A stretch of DNA of 64,000 bases, from contig CACRXP010000149.1 in assembly GCA_902702965.1 (NCBI GenBank), forward strand, positions 257,768-321,767, written 5' to 3'. The notes under the pieces were generated by a model. It saw nothing but the letters and a program-made list of their open reading frames with translations, had not been told where the DNA came from and ran no database searches. A program made the translations under genes and the position numbers. Positions 24,104 through 34,024 of this stretch are shown here, one piece after another (the first letter of the stretch is position 1; each line of letters opens with the position of its first letter). The DNA comes from Spirometra erinaceieuropaei. Lineage: Eukaryota > Platyhelminthes > Cestoda > Diphyllobothriidea > Diphyllobothriidae.

Positions 24104-24825
24104 TTGGATGGAGGATTACCCCTTTACGTTTCTGCAGGATGTCCTCTTAGGTCGCAAAAATTAGGATGGCCAAAAGACCTAAGTGTTCAGGAAAGCAAAA
24201 AGTACGATGCAAGTACTGAACTTCAACAACAACCACCTAATCAGCCACAAACGCAATTGAGTAAGGACGCTCTGTCGGCTGTTGAAACGCACTATAGTGA
24301 TCCGGAAGACAATATTGCTGAATACAATACCAAAGCCAATGACTACCCTCGCAACTTCGTCAACCGGTGCATACGAAAAAAGGACGAAATGCAAGCCGCA
24401 CGAACCCCAAGTTCTGGCGGGCACTTACCTAGGTCAAGAACGTTTCGGAAGCTGTCGGCCGCCTTCTCGCGCCTTTTGGGGTTGGAGTTGCACACATACC
24501 GGAGGCAATTATCAGGCGTCACGCAATGAAACTGAAAGACCGGCTGCGACGACAAAAAACTTCTGGAGTCGTTTATCGGATGCAGTGGAGTTACGGACAA
24601 AGCAACTACGTCAGAAAAACTGGAAGACAGCTCCGAACGCGAATGGCCGAACACATTGCAGCGGTGCGGAGAAATGAGTCCAGCTCTCAAGTTGCGGTTC
24701 ATTCGACGAGATCCGACCACAAATTCAAAGTAGATGAGTCCGAAATTCTAGCAAGAAGTGACAACCTCGTGAGCGGGCAGCTACTTGAATTATGGTTTAC
24801 TGGCTCGCAGTCCATTAACAAGTGA
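24104..24825 (+). pseudogene. Penelope-like polyprotein C-terminal part, GIY-YIG endonuclease
   Basis: Split over frames. The first piece carries the linker (SDPEDNIAEYNTKANDYPRN, FVNRCIRKKDEMQ); the second, in another frame from 24526, carries the endonuclease: SGVVYRMQWSYGQSNYV (GIY-like), RKTGRQLRTRMAEHIAAVRR, SSQVAVHSTRSDHKF, and ESEILARSDN. The reverse transcriptase domain is missing by 5' truncation. The frameshift between linker and nuclease makes it inactive. Confidence 0.85.
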
Positions 24826-25762
24826 AATGAACTTCCCCATCCATACTCGGTGCTGAGTCTTCGTCTGAACGGAGTAATTAGCCACGCTGGGGGTGCACAG
24901 GTGAATACTTTTCTCAACGCCAGGGCCGGTGGGTCAGATGGTCGAGCAATCACCACACTAACATTCAACAACTGCGGTGACATTGCAACACTTAACGGCC
25001 TGAATATCGGCCACCAAACAGTCGTAACATCAAGTGCAGCTATCTGCAAAGTCCTACAACTTTATTGTGATGTCAAAGTATCTCTCTGTCAAAGTCGACC
25101 AGAAAAAAAACTAGCTGATCGTCTTTGAATTAGTTTACTTAGTCAAGAAATTCCCTTGTTGAGAGCTTTCAATGAACCACTACAGAAGGTAGACGCTCTG
25201 TGTGGCAGACGTGGACGTGTGCGTCACGGCTTCACTTAAACTATCGTTCCACTGCTCCAAGGTAGCCAAATCCGCGATGTTAGCCCTTTGCCTTGCCAAG
25301 CGGACTATCTCTACCTTCAACAAGGACTGCTTTGATAAAATATGTTTACGTTTATGTGGTGACACGTAGAGTTTGCTATTCAAGCGTGGGAACTATGGGC
25401 CGCTCGGCCTCATTGTGAAATGCGTCACAGGGGCAGAGTTAGCTAGACTCTATGTTCTCACGCCGCCCGCATGACGGAGTCAGCATGTTGAGGACGGTGA
25501 GATTGGGAGGTGGGAAAGAGGGGGATTCCGGTTAGATCGTTAGCGCTGTAAGTGCATGTGACTGCTCTTAGGGCGTCGGGACGGCGTGCGATGACCGCCT
25601 GCAGCCGGCCAGGGCAGACAGACAGACTAACCCTGCCTCTGAGACGAATGTTGTATCCTGTCTACGCAAGTAGATGTATTGACCTGATGATGAATTACTG
25701 AAAACATATGTTTGCCAACTGACTTTCGATCGTAATAAGGGAATTTTCTCAGAATCATTCAT

Positions 25763-25920
25763 ATTGACCCAACTATGAAAAACTCGGCGCGTCGGTTGGA
25801 TTCGAACCCACGATGTAAGGGAAGGCTATAGTACAGCCAACGCTCTAACCACTTGAGCTACGAGGAACCGCCAGACGACGCGAGTTTAATCACGTTTGAG
25901 TCAAGATACCCGCCCAACCT
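25763..25920 (-). repeat. tRNA-derived SINE-like repeat, copy 2
   Basis: Minus strand: head TTGACTCAAACGTGATTAAA, then CTCGTAGCTCAAGTGGTTAG (A box), GTGGGTTCGAATCC (B box), tail GAGTTTTTCATAGTTGGGTC. About 80-nt tRNA-like core with a long variable region, so class II (Ser/Leu-like). Shares head and tail with copies 1 and 3. Confidence 0.8.
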
Positions 25921-26059
25921 ACTGCAACGTCTGGAATCCACAAAGTCTGATACAGTAAGTTGACTGCCCAAGCAGGATTTCCTAACAAATTCACCTAGCA
26001 TCCAACAGATGACTACTAGGCTCGCGTAATTCATAGATATTTTGGCAGATTTTGAATAA

Positions 26060-26220
26060 TTTATAATGACCCAACTGTAAAAAACTCGGCGCCTCGGTAG
26101 GATTCGAAACCACGCAGTAAGGGGAAGGCTTTTGTACAGTCAACGCACTAACCACTTGAGCTAAGAGGCCCGGCCAGACGACGCAAGGTTAATCACACTT
26201 GAGTAAAGTTACTCGCCAAG
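26060..26220 (-). repeat. tRNA-derived SINE-like repeat, copy 3
   Basis: Same layout as copy 2 and same orientation, 300 bp away; tail GAGTTTTTTACAGTTGGGTC, B box GGTTTCGAATCC, A box TAGCTCAAGTGG, head ACTCAAGTGTGATTAACC. Confidence 0.8.
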
Positions 26221-26640
26221 AATCCTTGAGAGATTTCAAAGGCGTGCGACCAAACTTGTTAGTGGACAGGATGCCCTACCCTACAGAAACCGGTATCAAG
26301 TCTCGGCCTTTTTCCTCTGAGTAACAGACAGATAAGAGACGACCAGATACAAACATTCCTTATCAAGTGTGGTCCGGGCTACTGTTTTTTACCTGCAGAC
26401 TTCTATAAGTGTACAACCACAACTAAACTCCGAGGGAATCAACTCAATATACGTGCGACTGGCGCCAGGATTGACACACGGAAGTTCTTCTTCTCCAACA
26501 GAGCGGCTTAGGCTTGGAATGCCCTGCCTGCGGAGCTCGTCCTGTTCACAACAGTCTAGGCTTTTAAACGCAAGCAGGATCGGTATGCCACTACACATCA
26601 TAATGTCAGCCTACCGATATGGTCTTGGCGTTCCGTTCTA

Positions 26641-27430
26641 ACAGCTTCGTGTCGTCACAATATCCCTGACTGTATTTCGGTAATGTTTGTTTGGTATTTA
26701 CTTATTGTACTAAGTTGTACCCTCCAAACGGGCCATATTGTTGATGCGCTGAACCAACGCAGTGGCCACATCGGATTCTGGCAGGCGTTACCGGATTTGC
26801 GCACCATTAGAAATGCCAAAATTTAAGGGTGCGGTGGCAGACCCGGTTGCCAGCAGACGTCGCGCACAATGGGACCTCTGTTGTTCCCACTTGTTGTTGT
26901 TGGTTAAAAACCTAGTCATTTTCTTTGTGGACCAGGGGTATGGATTGAAACGCAAAGGTGCGGTCTCCACCGTGTCATCCATTTTCGCCCTCCGCCGCCT
27001 CCGGTCTTCTTGACTTTATTTTGACATAGGGTCAAGATGGGGAAGGAGGAGGCAGTGCAGTAGATGCCACTCGAGTCTACTATCACTGTAAACTAATTCA
27101 CGCGCAAGTCACCATACCGGCTGTATCTTGCTGTGTAGCACACGGTGAACATCGTGGCAATCGACGGTCAAACGGTCATGTATTCTTCCGTGTCCATTTC
27201 ACGCGAATGTTGGCATTCACTTCGTCTTCTTCAGATAACTGAAATCGTACCAATCTTCTACAGCACAATTATGCATGGACTGACTACTGTACAGCCCATC
27301 TAGTGGTGTTTTTGATACTTGGAGCACTTCGTCTCTCTGTCAGGTTTCGACAAATTTGTGAACTGTAGTAGTAGAAGAGAACATCACGAATGGAAGAGAA
27401 TATGCGCATCCCAGGTTCTTGTTTAAAAGA
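26641..27430. other. anonymous DNA
   Basis: No gene or recognised repeat; open frames at 26762-27013 on both strands look like chance. Confidence 0.45.
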
Positions 27431-27465
27431 AGGCGAAGGCACGATCACTGGGACAGTAAGTTTAT

Positions 27466-27510
27466 TTGCCTGAGCTTTCGAACTCGAACTAGAGTTCATC
27501 ATCAGAGGTT
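27466..27510 (-). ncRNA. hammerhead-like ribozyme motif, sense 3' copy
   Basis: Minus strand: ACCT (helix I), CTGATGA (27505-27499), helix II GAACTC/GAGTTC, GAAA (27479-27476), then GCTC with predicted cleavage after C at 27472, then AGG pairing with CCT of helix I. Compared with family B (GAAACGTC) the two helix III bases are swapped to GC, keeping the pairing. Confidence 0.65.
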
Positions 27511-27583
27511 ACTCGAGTGCAGCAAATTGTGAGCATTTATATCGTTCATCCTTGCGGGGGAGGGAGGGCGAGTACGTCCGTGG

Positions 27584-28510
27584 CTAGGTAGGGTTTGTGC
27601 CGCCTGGTCCACGATGTTCCCCCGGCGTGGTGACGCCATTTGCACTTCGCGACGGTGTGAGCTGCGCCACCTGGCTGCGTGGGCGGAGCGCGTGATAACA
27701 CGCAGGCAAATCGATGGAGTTGGTGTCCGACACCCACGCCTCCAACAGCTCTCGCCCTGTCTTGTTGCCGGCTCGCGCCAATATCCGCGTGTTGGCGAAG
27801 TCGAACTCATGCCCTTCCTCGAGCGTGTGAGTGGCTACTTGAGACAGTGGGTCGCCTCTCCGAACGGCCCGTTTGTGCTCAAGTATTCGTGAGCTCAGAC
27901 GTCGTCCTGTCTGGCCTGTGTAGTGACAAGGACAGTTTTGGCACGGGATTCGATAGACTACGCCCGACTGTTCACCTGCGTCCAGCAGATCCTTCATTTT
28001 CATGATCCTGCTACGCATGGTGGCCGCCGGATGATGAGCGATGCCCACGCCTAGCTCTGACGCGATGCGTTCTGTGGCCTCGGACACATTCTTTCTGTAC
28101 GGTAGGGAGTGCCAAATTGTTGGTGTCTCTCTTCCGTTTGTCCGGCGTGGGTGTGCGCGTATGCAGCGACTGATAAAGCTATTTGGGTAGCCGTTCTTTG
28201 TTAATTGGTCCCGGAGATGCCGTAGTTCTTGCATCCTTCCTTCGGGCTCGCTACAGTGCGTTTTTACCCGGTCGAAAAGCGCCCTCACACAGCCCCGTTT
28301 GTGCACCAATGGGTGGTTGCTATGATAGTTGAGGACCTGGGTTGTATTGGTCGCCTTTCTGTACACTGTAGTGCTGAGTTCACCGTCAGGTGTGCGCCTG
28401 ACGAGCACGTCCAGGAAGGGTAGTTTTTTGTCCTCCTCGTCTTCTCTTGTAAACTGAATGTCGGGGAATATGCTGTTAAGTAGGTCTTGGAAACCCGATA
28501 GCTCTGATGA
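27584..28510 (-). CDS. Penelope-like polyprotein, RT end plus GIY-YIG endonuclease (5'-truncated)
   Basis: From about 28505 the frame reads FQDLLNSIFPDIQFTREDEE, then KKLPFLDVLVRRTPDGE (the end of the PLE reverse transcriptase; FLDV box), TTVYRKATNTTQVLNYHSNH, the linker with SFISRCIRAH, and the GIY-YIG domain: SGVVYRIPCQNCPCHYTGQT, GRRLSSRILEHKRAVRRG, LSQVATHTLEEGHEF, NTRILARAGNKTGRELLEAW (with the catalytic-type Glu). It ends at 27584. The cysteine cluster CQNCPC next to YTGQTG is typical of PLE nucleases. No start codon of its own, so not autonomous. Nuclease would nick DNA for target-primed reverse transcription. Confidence 0.9.
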   Translation of the reverse strand, partial: SSELSGFQDLLNSIFPDIQFTREDEEDKKLPFLDVLVRRTPDGELSTTVYRKATNTTQVLNYHSNHPLVHKRGCVRALFDRVKTHCSEPEGRMQELRHLRDQLTKNGYPNSFISRCIRAHPRRTNGRETPTIWHSLPYRKNVSEATERIASELGVGIAHHPAATMRSRIMKMKDLLDAGEQSGVVYRIPCQNCPCHYTGQTGRRLSSRILEHKRAVRRGDPLSQVATHTLEEGHEFDFANTRILARAGNKTGRELLEAWVSDTNSIDLPACYHALRPRSQVAQLTPSRSANGVTTPGEHRGPGGTNPT

Positions 28511-28545
28511 TGAACTCTAGTTCGAGTTCGAAAGCTCAGGCAAAT
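28500..28545 (+). ncRNA. hammerhead-like ribozyme motif, inverted 5' copy
   Basis: Plus strand: CTGATGA (28504-28510), helix II GAACTC/GAGTTC, GAAA (28530-28533), GCTC, predicted cleavage after 28537. Exact inverse of the copy at the other end of the element; helix I on its 5' side is not preserved here. Confidence 0.6.
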
Positions 28546-28589
28546 AAACTTACTGTCCCAGTGATCGTGCCTTCGCCTTTTTAGAAGAG

Positions 28590-29290
28590 AACATTTTTGG
28601 CGTAGTTGCGCATTATGGACGAGCTACACAGAAGAAGGGGCCAGTCTCCCCAAGAAGGATAATCCAGGTGAATATGACAAAATTGATTAATAGAAAAGAA
28701 ACAGAGATGGAAGAATGAATATTGATTGTTTAAAAAGTCGCACAACGTCACACGAAACGTGGTGACTGTTAGTGGTCGGAGGTTTACCTTTAGGCAATAC
28801 TTAATGAAGGATGAAAGTGGGAAATTGCAAGATTACTGGTTGTTGATGATCAGCGGTTATCATGGACATAGAGCTATGTATTGCTGTGGGGTGGGTTTAT
28901 TTTTAATTTTGGGATGTTTAGAGCCTAAATAAATGTCTGGTGTCCAAACGGATATCGCCCTTCATTTTGGAAAGCATGTAAGAATCAAAAAACGAATAAA
29001 ATGACGTCAGTCCTTTAAAAAAGCGTCGTTAGGTACATCCATTTTTACGTCATATATGTGGAGAGCAGTTGAAGTGCACTGCATCTAGCTATTTACGGAT
29101 CCTTGAACCACAAAAGTGACCTCGAGGCAGCCATGTAGGCGGTATACAGGAAGCAAGTGCGCTTTGATTCATGAAGGTCAATGCGCAAGGCATTCGATCA
29201 TTTTGACTCTCATATATATTTTCCGCGCAGATCAATTATCTCCCGCTGACATTCACATATACTAGTGAATTTAATTTTTATGAAACCTTA
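28590..29290 (-). pseudogene. decayed third copy of gene 3 exons 3-4 region
   Basis: 29030-29280 matches gene 3 exon 3 at the DNA level: GGTACATCCATTTTTACGTCATATATGTG parallels the exon 3 donor side, and AAGGTCAATGCGCAAGGCATTCG is close to 37888-37912. 28600-28860 resembles the downstream part of exon 4 and its 3' flank. Minus-strand frames are broken (residual CFLYTAYMAASRS against FFLHTAHMNISRK). Shorter than the other copies; the intron is largely lost. Confidence 0.55.
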
Positions 29291-29494
29291 TGGAGGATAG
29301 AATATGATTTATTGATATCTTTCTATAACGGTATACATAACATAAATTTGGGTTTTCTCCACGTATACTCTCGATGTGAAAAAGCATAAAAGGGAGCCGA
29401 CATTTTCGGCTGAACTGTACTTTTATTTGAACTCAGCTCCATTTCATTAAATGAAAAATATGCTTACGCCTTTGAACACCCTATTGGTTACCAA

Positions 29495-29890
29495 GGTTCA
29501 AAGACAGGCGACCAAAATGACATGAGGTCTGGGAGGACTGCCCTATGAAGCCAGGCTGTCAACTCTCAACCTCTTTCCCCTTTCCTACAGACAATTGCGT
29601 GGTGAACTCATACTTACATTTCGCATTATCAACGACCTAGACTGTTGTTTAGATCCCACTGATTATTTCACCCAAGCTAACGCGCCCACTGTGCGCGGTC
29701 GCCCCCTGAAACTGCGCTCAGTGAAAGCAAGGACCTATGGACGACAGTTCTTTTTCAGTAACAGTGGTTACGGTGTGGTATGCCCTGCCTACCGATGTTA
29801 CAATCTCCTCCTGTAGGAATTCCTTTAAGTGTAGACTTGACGCCTATCAGCTTCCCAATTACCGGCCTCACATCCACTCACATAACCCGG
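29495..29890 (+). pseudogene. CR1/Jockey-like non-LTR element, 3' ORF fragment
   Basis: Frame 29595-29816 plus its upstream part reads GGLPYEARLSTLNLFPLSYRQ, LRGELILTFRIINDLDCC, PTVRGRPLKLRSVKARTYGR and QFFFSNSGYGVVC. It matches the C-terminal region of the element at 53.2-54.6 kb. 5'-truncated, and the WNALP block is frameshifted. Confidence 0.8.
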
Positions 29891-30835
29891 CATCTAATTA
29901 AACGTGCTTATGTTACTTGTAATTAGTAGGTAACCGTTGATGACTAGTGTTTTTCGCCTAGCTGTCAGCTGCCCGCGATTACGTACAAAATTTCTTTTTC
30001 ACCTTCCCACTTATCAATGTTTTTCTCCGACGACTTTTCACGAAAAGGGAATTCAAAGGCACTGGCCGATATTTCCCTTAATAAACTGAAATTGTAAGGA
30101 ACATTGATGCCTAAAGACGCTGAAAACGAGACTTTTCATTAATGAATGTGACAGGTAAGTAGCTGGTTAAAGTGTGTGGGAATACAAATTCCAATCGTAC
30201 TTAATGGTTGCGAGCGCTGTCACAATAATATAATGCCAAGCGGGTGGTACGGAAGAATCAGGTGCTACGTGCGTGCCGAGTTTGGCCGTGAATGAATCCT
30301 CACTTCAGGGTGGTGAATAACCACTATTGGTAAGGCCTCCCCCGATGCAAGCACTCTGTTACTGTAGCAATATTTGGGGACCTCAGTCCGTGCTCTTCCT
30401 GGCCGTTGTTTGAGGGCTTGACTGTGCAAAAAAGAGGGTGTTTGTCTAAATTAAAAAATAATTAGGAATAAAGTAACAGCCTAGTCCATGCATAATGCGG
30501 AATTTTTGAATGAGGTCCCTCGTACCTGCAAGTAGGGAAAGGCAAAGAGAGAAAGGGGCAAGCGCCGGTTTTCTTCGGTTAGTCACCCCAAACCTCTGAC
30601 CATTTTCGCCGCTTTCCTCTGAACCTTCCCTAAGACGCTGCGATCCTTGATGGCCCAAGGTCACTATGCCTGTGTGGTGTACACAATATACAGCGGCACG
30701 AATGATGCGAAAATCTTGACAAAGCAACGGACAAGGCACTGGCCCGATTTTATGATTTACCCAATATCCAAAAGCCCAATGCTCCCCTTCGACCGATCGT
30801 TACATTGAAAGGCAGGCCTATTTACAATCTATCGT
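29891..30835. other. anonymous DNA
   Basis: No gene supported. The frame at 30446-30739 (-) has no recognisable motif. Confidence 0.45.
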
Positions 30836-30839
30836 AATG

Positions 30840-31890
30840 GATGGCGCGATAACTTGACTTTCTCCGAGAGGGTTCGACGATCTTCATCGATTCGGCCTCA
30901 TAAGACCTGCCAGATATCTGAGGAGAAATTGTCCGACCTGATCAGATTATGGTGTCCTTTGACTTGGTTTCATTATTCAGCCCATTCCACCGGACCTGTC
31001 GCGCGAAGGTATACGCAGACGACTCGAAGAAAACTACGATTAAACGAAAAAATCTCTAAAATCGACAAATTACTGGAACTTTCTACTTTCTGACAACAAA
31101 CCTTTCTCACCTTCAATGGCAAAACATACGAACAGATCAAAGGAACACCGATGGGTTTGTCAATATCCAGCCTGGTTGCGGAACTAGTCTTGAAGGAGCT
31201 GGAAAAAGTCGCCTTTGACCCCTATGTACCCCAGTTTTGTGCCGGTACGTAGATAACAAGTTCGTTATAATTGGAAGGAGCAGACCAGCCTACTTCAAGA
31301 TCTGCTTAATGGCATCGTCTCCGACATTCAGTTCACAGCGAAGATCAGCATGCCGAACAGTTACCTTTCCTTGACGTCCTCGTCACATGCAAACTCAATA
31401 GCGAACTCAGCAACACGGTGTATAGGAAGGAGACTTACATGACTCCGATTCTCAACTTCCATGTTAATCACCCAAAGACGTATAAACACAGCTGTGTTGG
31501 GGCACGCTTCCAAAGGGTAAAATTAATTGCAGTAAACCGAAGGGACGAGTACGAGAGCTACGGCATCTTCGGGACCAGCTTGCAAGGAGTGGATACCTGA
31601 AAAGTTTCGTCAAACGTTGCCTCCGCGCGCGCCCACGGCGAACAAACAGAGAAGAGCCGCCAACACTCTGGAACCCTCTACCATTTAAAATGAATGTGTC
31701 CGAAGCGGTCGAACATACCGCTGGAGAGCTCGGCGTGGTTGCCACTCACCGCCAGAGAGCGACCATGTGCAAAAAAGCCATGCAACTGAAAATCCGACTA
31801 TATGTAGGAGAACAATTGGGTGTAGTTTGTCAGATTCCATGCCGTGACTGCCCTCGCCATTACACAGGACAGACTGGTGCTTTGCACCAG
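30840..31890 (+). pseudogene. Penelope-like element (family A) with RT and start of GIY-YIG
   Basis: RT blocks are visible in shifting frames: SDLIRLWCPLTWFHY, TFLTTNLSQFNGKTYEQIKG, GTPMGLSISSLVAELVLKEL, and RYVDNK where active enzymes have YVDD. The chain continues with RKETYMTPILNFHVNHPKTY and MNVSEAVEHTAGELG, then GVVCQIPCRDCPRHYTGQTG, where it stops abruptly at about 31878. It is the only family A copy here with the RT palm. The D-to-N change, stops and truncation make it dead. Confidence 0.85.
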
Positions 31891-32772
31891 TTTTGTTTAA
31901 TGTCCCTGCTATACTCCGATGCTTATTTCTAACTAGTGGTCACAAATGGACATCAACTTGCTTTGAAATATGAACACAATTTCTATGCAAGCTGTTCGCA
32001 AATATTTACAAACAGTCTTATGTTATTTTTTGGAATTCTCCGTCTGAAAACCGGCCAAACGCTCAGTTTAGATGTCCATAAATTCAAATCTAATTGGCAA
32101 GGAAGCAAATAAATTCAAATCCCAATGGCTTAAAAATGGAGACACGCATCAACCCCGTAAAAAGATTAATAATAATTTCATTTACATTTAAGATCATACA
32201 AGAAAGGAACTTCAAATTTACGATTCTGCCTCAGTAAAGACTCCATCTTGCGGAACAAAAATAGTCAATTCCAGTGATTGGCCTCTGCTTACGGGAGATG
32301 AATACAAAGTTGAACGTGAAAACTGGATCGTGTATGAACAGACGTTAATAAGATTGCGCAACTCTTCGGTTTTTCAGAGAATGGCATTTTTGACGCCCTC
32401 CGAATGAGTTACTTCGAATCATGTTACTTCATTTCTATTTTCTCCACATACTTAGTCTGCATGTAACTCATAGGGATTTTAAAGATACACCTCTACTTTC
32501 CTGAAATATACTGATTCTGAGTACAATTCATCTACAAGACGGGAATTACTATCTTAAACTTTAGGTTATCGCTTTTCTCCTTGAACGCATTTTGCAAACT
32601 TAAGGCATGTCATTTGACGTCAGGAGTAATAAACTTAAAATCGAAGTGTTTACTAGTTAATCTCGATGCTATTGCACTCCAAAACCAACCAGATAATGGC
32701 CGCAGGTTCTTTTCTGAGACTTTGTTAGGAAGCATTGACTCAGGCCTCGCATAACCTGACCGGTCTAATGCA
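31891..32772. other. anonymous AT-rich DNA
   Basis: The first 50 bp may be a scrap of an RTE-type reverse transcriptase (see findings); the rest holds nothing recognised. Confidence 0.45.
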
Positions 32773-33525
32773 CAGTAGATGTGCTAACTCATGAAATGCT
32801 AATGAGATTCTGAAGTGCGTTTTCTTTTCGAAAGGATTACTTAAGTAGGGTTATTAAACTAAACAGCGTGCAGCGTAATCTCGGAATAATTCATTTATCT
32901 TGAGATGTCGGCTTTTGAACGAACTTCTTTGCAGTTGCATGCAAAAAACCACATCCCGTAAAAAAATGACTAATTATGTGGCATGAGCTTTTCACAATGA
33001 TATTCGATGCCCTTAAAAATCCAATTATATTTCATGAAAAACACAGAAAAATATTCATTCTTTTGTTTATTTGGTAAAAATGAAAGTTATCTTCTAACTT
33101 GATACTTGAAGAAGGAGCATTATTCGGTTTCAAAACTCTACGATCCCCCGAATAATTTTGGACCCGACCCGCCGCTAAATTTCCATTCAGAATTTTTAAA
33201 CTACAAGCCATATATTTTATGTATGCGGAAAACCGTGCTTTAATCTACGGTATTATAATGAGACTATATGGGGTTCAAAACATTTAGCAGGGGACTTGGG
33301 GCATATTGTGAACTTTGTAAGCCACACTAGCAAGTCCACAGACACAATGTCTCATGAGCAGGCATTTCACGGTATTAAAATTTTCAAATTTGGAAACTTT
33401 TTTAAAACCGAACTATATCATTTTTTCTGGTAGAAAATTAGGAGGATGCGTAATTGTTTACAACTTTTATGCATATCTTTGATGAAATATATCTAACATT
33501 TTAAGCGCATCGAAAACCAATGAGA
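32773..33525. repeat. foldback element, right end lost
   Basis: Left terminus CAGTAGATGTGCTAACTCAT, left arm GAGATGTCGGCTTTTGAACG and TGCATGCAAAAAACC, centre with ACTATATGGGGTTCAAAACATTTAGC (also in the 41.2 kb copy), right arm up to ATCGAAAACCAATGAGATGA, then similarity stops. Confidence 0.75.
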
Positions 33526-33692
33526 TGAATTCAAGTCGAAAGCCCATTTTAGATGCTGTTGAAAACTGAACCGAATCAAATCAGAATTGAATGGCACACA
33601 CTTAAAAGACTCCTTAATATCGAAAGATGAAAAATAACTGATAGCACTAAAGATGCCAGTGCAATTCCTGTGGAAAAGCCTAAATTCGCATA
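33526..33692. other. short anonymous spacer
   Basis: Between the truncated foldback element and the exon candidate; nothing seen. Confidence 0.4.
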
Positions 33693-34024
33693 TTACAACT
33701 GTGGACTCAAGGGACCGCCGAAAGTCTCACTACAACATCTAACCATTCTGGAGCCGTAATCGTCCTTGCACCTTCGGAAAAGAACGACTTTGATGAAGGT
33801 CATTAAATTAATCGGTGAGAGGAGAAGATCGAGACTGCTTGACTTAACCATTGAGACTTGAGGATTCTGCTCTGACACAGAATTGATCTGGCTATTACTG
33901 CAAAAAGTACCTTGTTTGTCTTTTTGTGAAGCCAAAGATTTGCGGCCACTTCGATCTGAGTCATACGCTTCATCATCTACGTGATTATATACTTCAGGTG
34001 TGTCTAGGTTCGTTTTATAATCTT
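33693..34024 (-). CDS. candidate terminal exon, tyrosine-motif cytoplasmic-type tail
   Basis: On the minus strand a 332-nt open segment begins at an AG (TGTAAGCAG|AA) and reads DYKTNLDTPEVYNHVDDEAY, DSDRSGRKSLASQKDKQGTF, CSNSQINSVSEQNPQVSMVK, SSSLDLLLSPINLMTFIKVV, LFRRCKDDYGSRMVRCCSET, FGGPLSPQL, then TAA. An in-frame TAA lies just upstream of the AG, so the open frame starts at the proposed splice site. The Ser/Asp/Tyr-rich, low-hydrophobicity text resembles a receptor tail. It lies downstream of gene 3 on the same strand and starts in phase 1; whether it belongs to gene 3 or to another gene is unknown. Pyrimidine tract is weak. Confidence 0.45.

Larger units (their letters stand above)
23690..25130 (+). 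mobile_element. Penelope-like element (family B), 5'-truncated with inverted terminal segment
   Basis: Sense is plus. The coding remnant (24100-24830) ends with a GIY-YIG endonuclease domain. The left part (about 23690-24090) is an inverted copy of the 3' terminal region: its complement (for example GGTCGGTGGGTCAGATGG) matches 24930-24960 in the sense orientation. A hammerhead-like motif lies in the inverted segment at 23821-23860. This head-to-tail inverted layout is typical of truncated Penelope insertions. No sense-strand 3' ribozyme was found by 25130. Confidence 0.85.
25140..26640 (+). pseudogene. CR1/Jockey-like non-LTR element, split by a SINE-bearing insert
   Basis: First piece 25140-25405: frame pieces PSLHCSKVAKSA, AKRTISTFNKDCFDKI match the reverse transcriptase thumb region seen intact at 54.0 kb (SLRCTAQDSQVG..FDAACFAKIL). 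Second piece 26220-26640: RFQRRATKLVSGQDALPYR, then RKFFFSNRAA-AWNALPAEL (3' end of the ORF). The order and orientation fit one element interrupted by about 810 bp (25406-26219) holding two tRNA-derived repeats. Multiple stops. Confidence 0.75.
27430..28577 (-). mobile_element. Penelope-like element (family A) bounded by inverted 78-bp termini
   Basis: Sense is minus. A 274-codon frame encodes the end of the reverse transcriptase and the GIY-YIG nuclease. Both ends carry the same 78-bp sequence in opposite orientation (27430-27507 and 28504-28577), each including a hammerhead-like motif. The copy is 5'-truncated inside the reverse transcriptase at about 28505. The long open frame suggests this is the youngest Penelope copy in the window. 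Confidence 0.9.

Noticed and set aside
30060..30160. Strong donor GACAG|GTAAGT on the plus strand
   Set aside because: No open frame leads into it; ATG frames stop just before.
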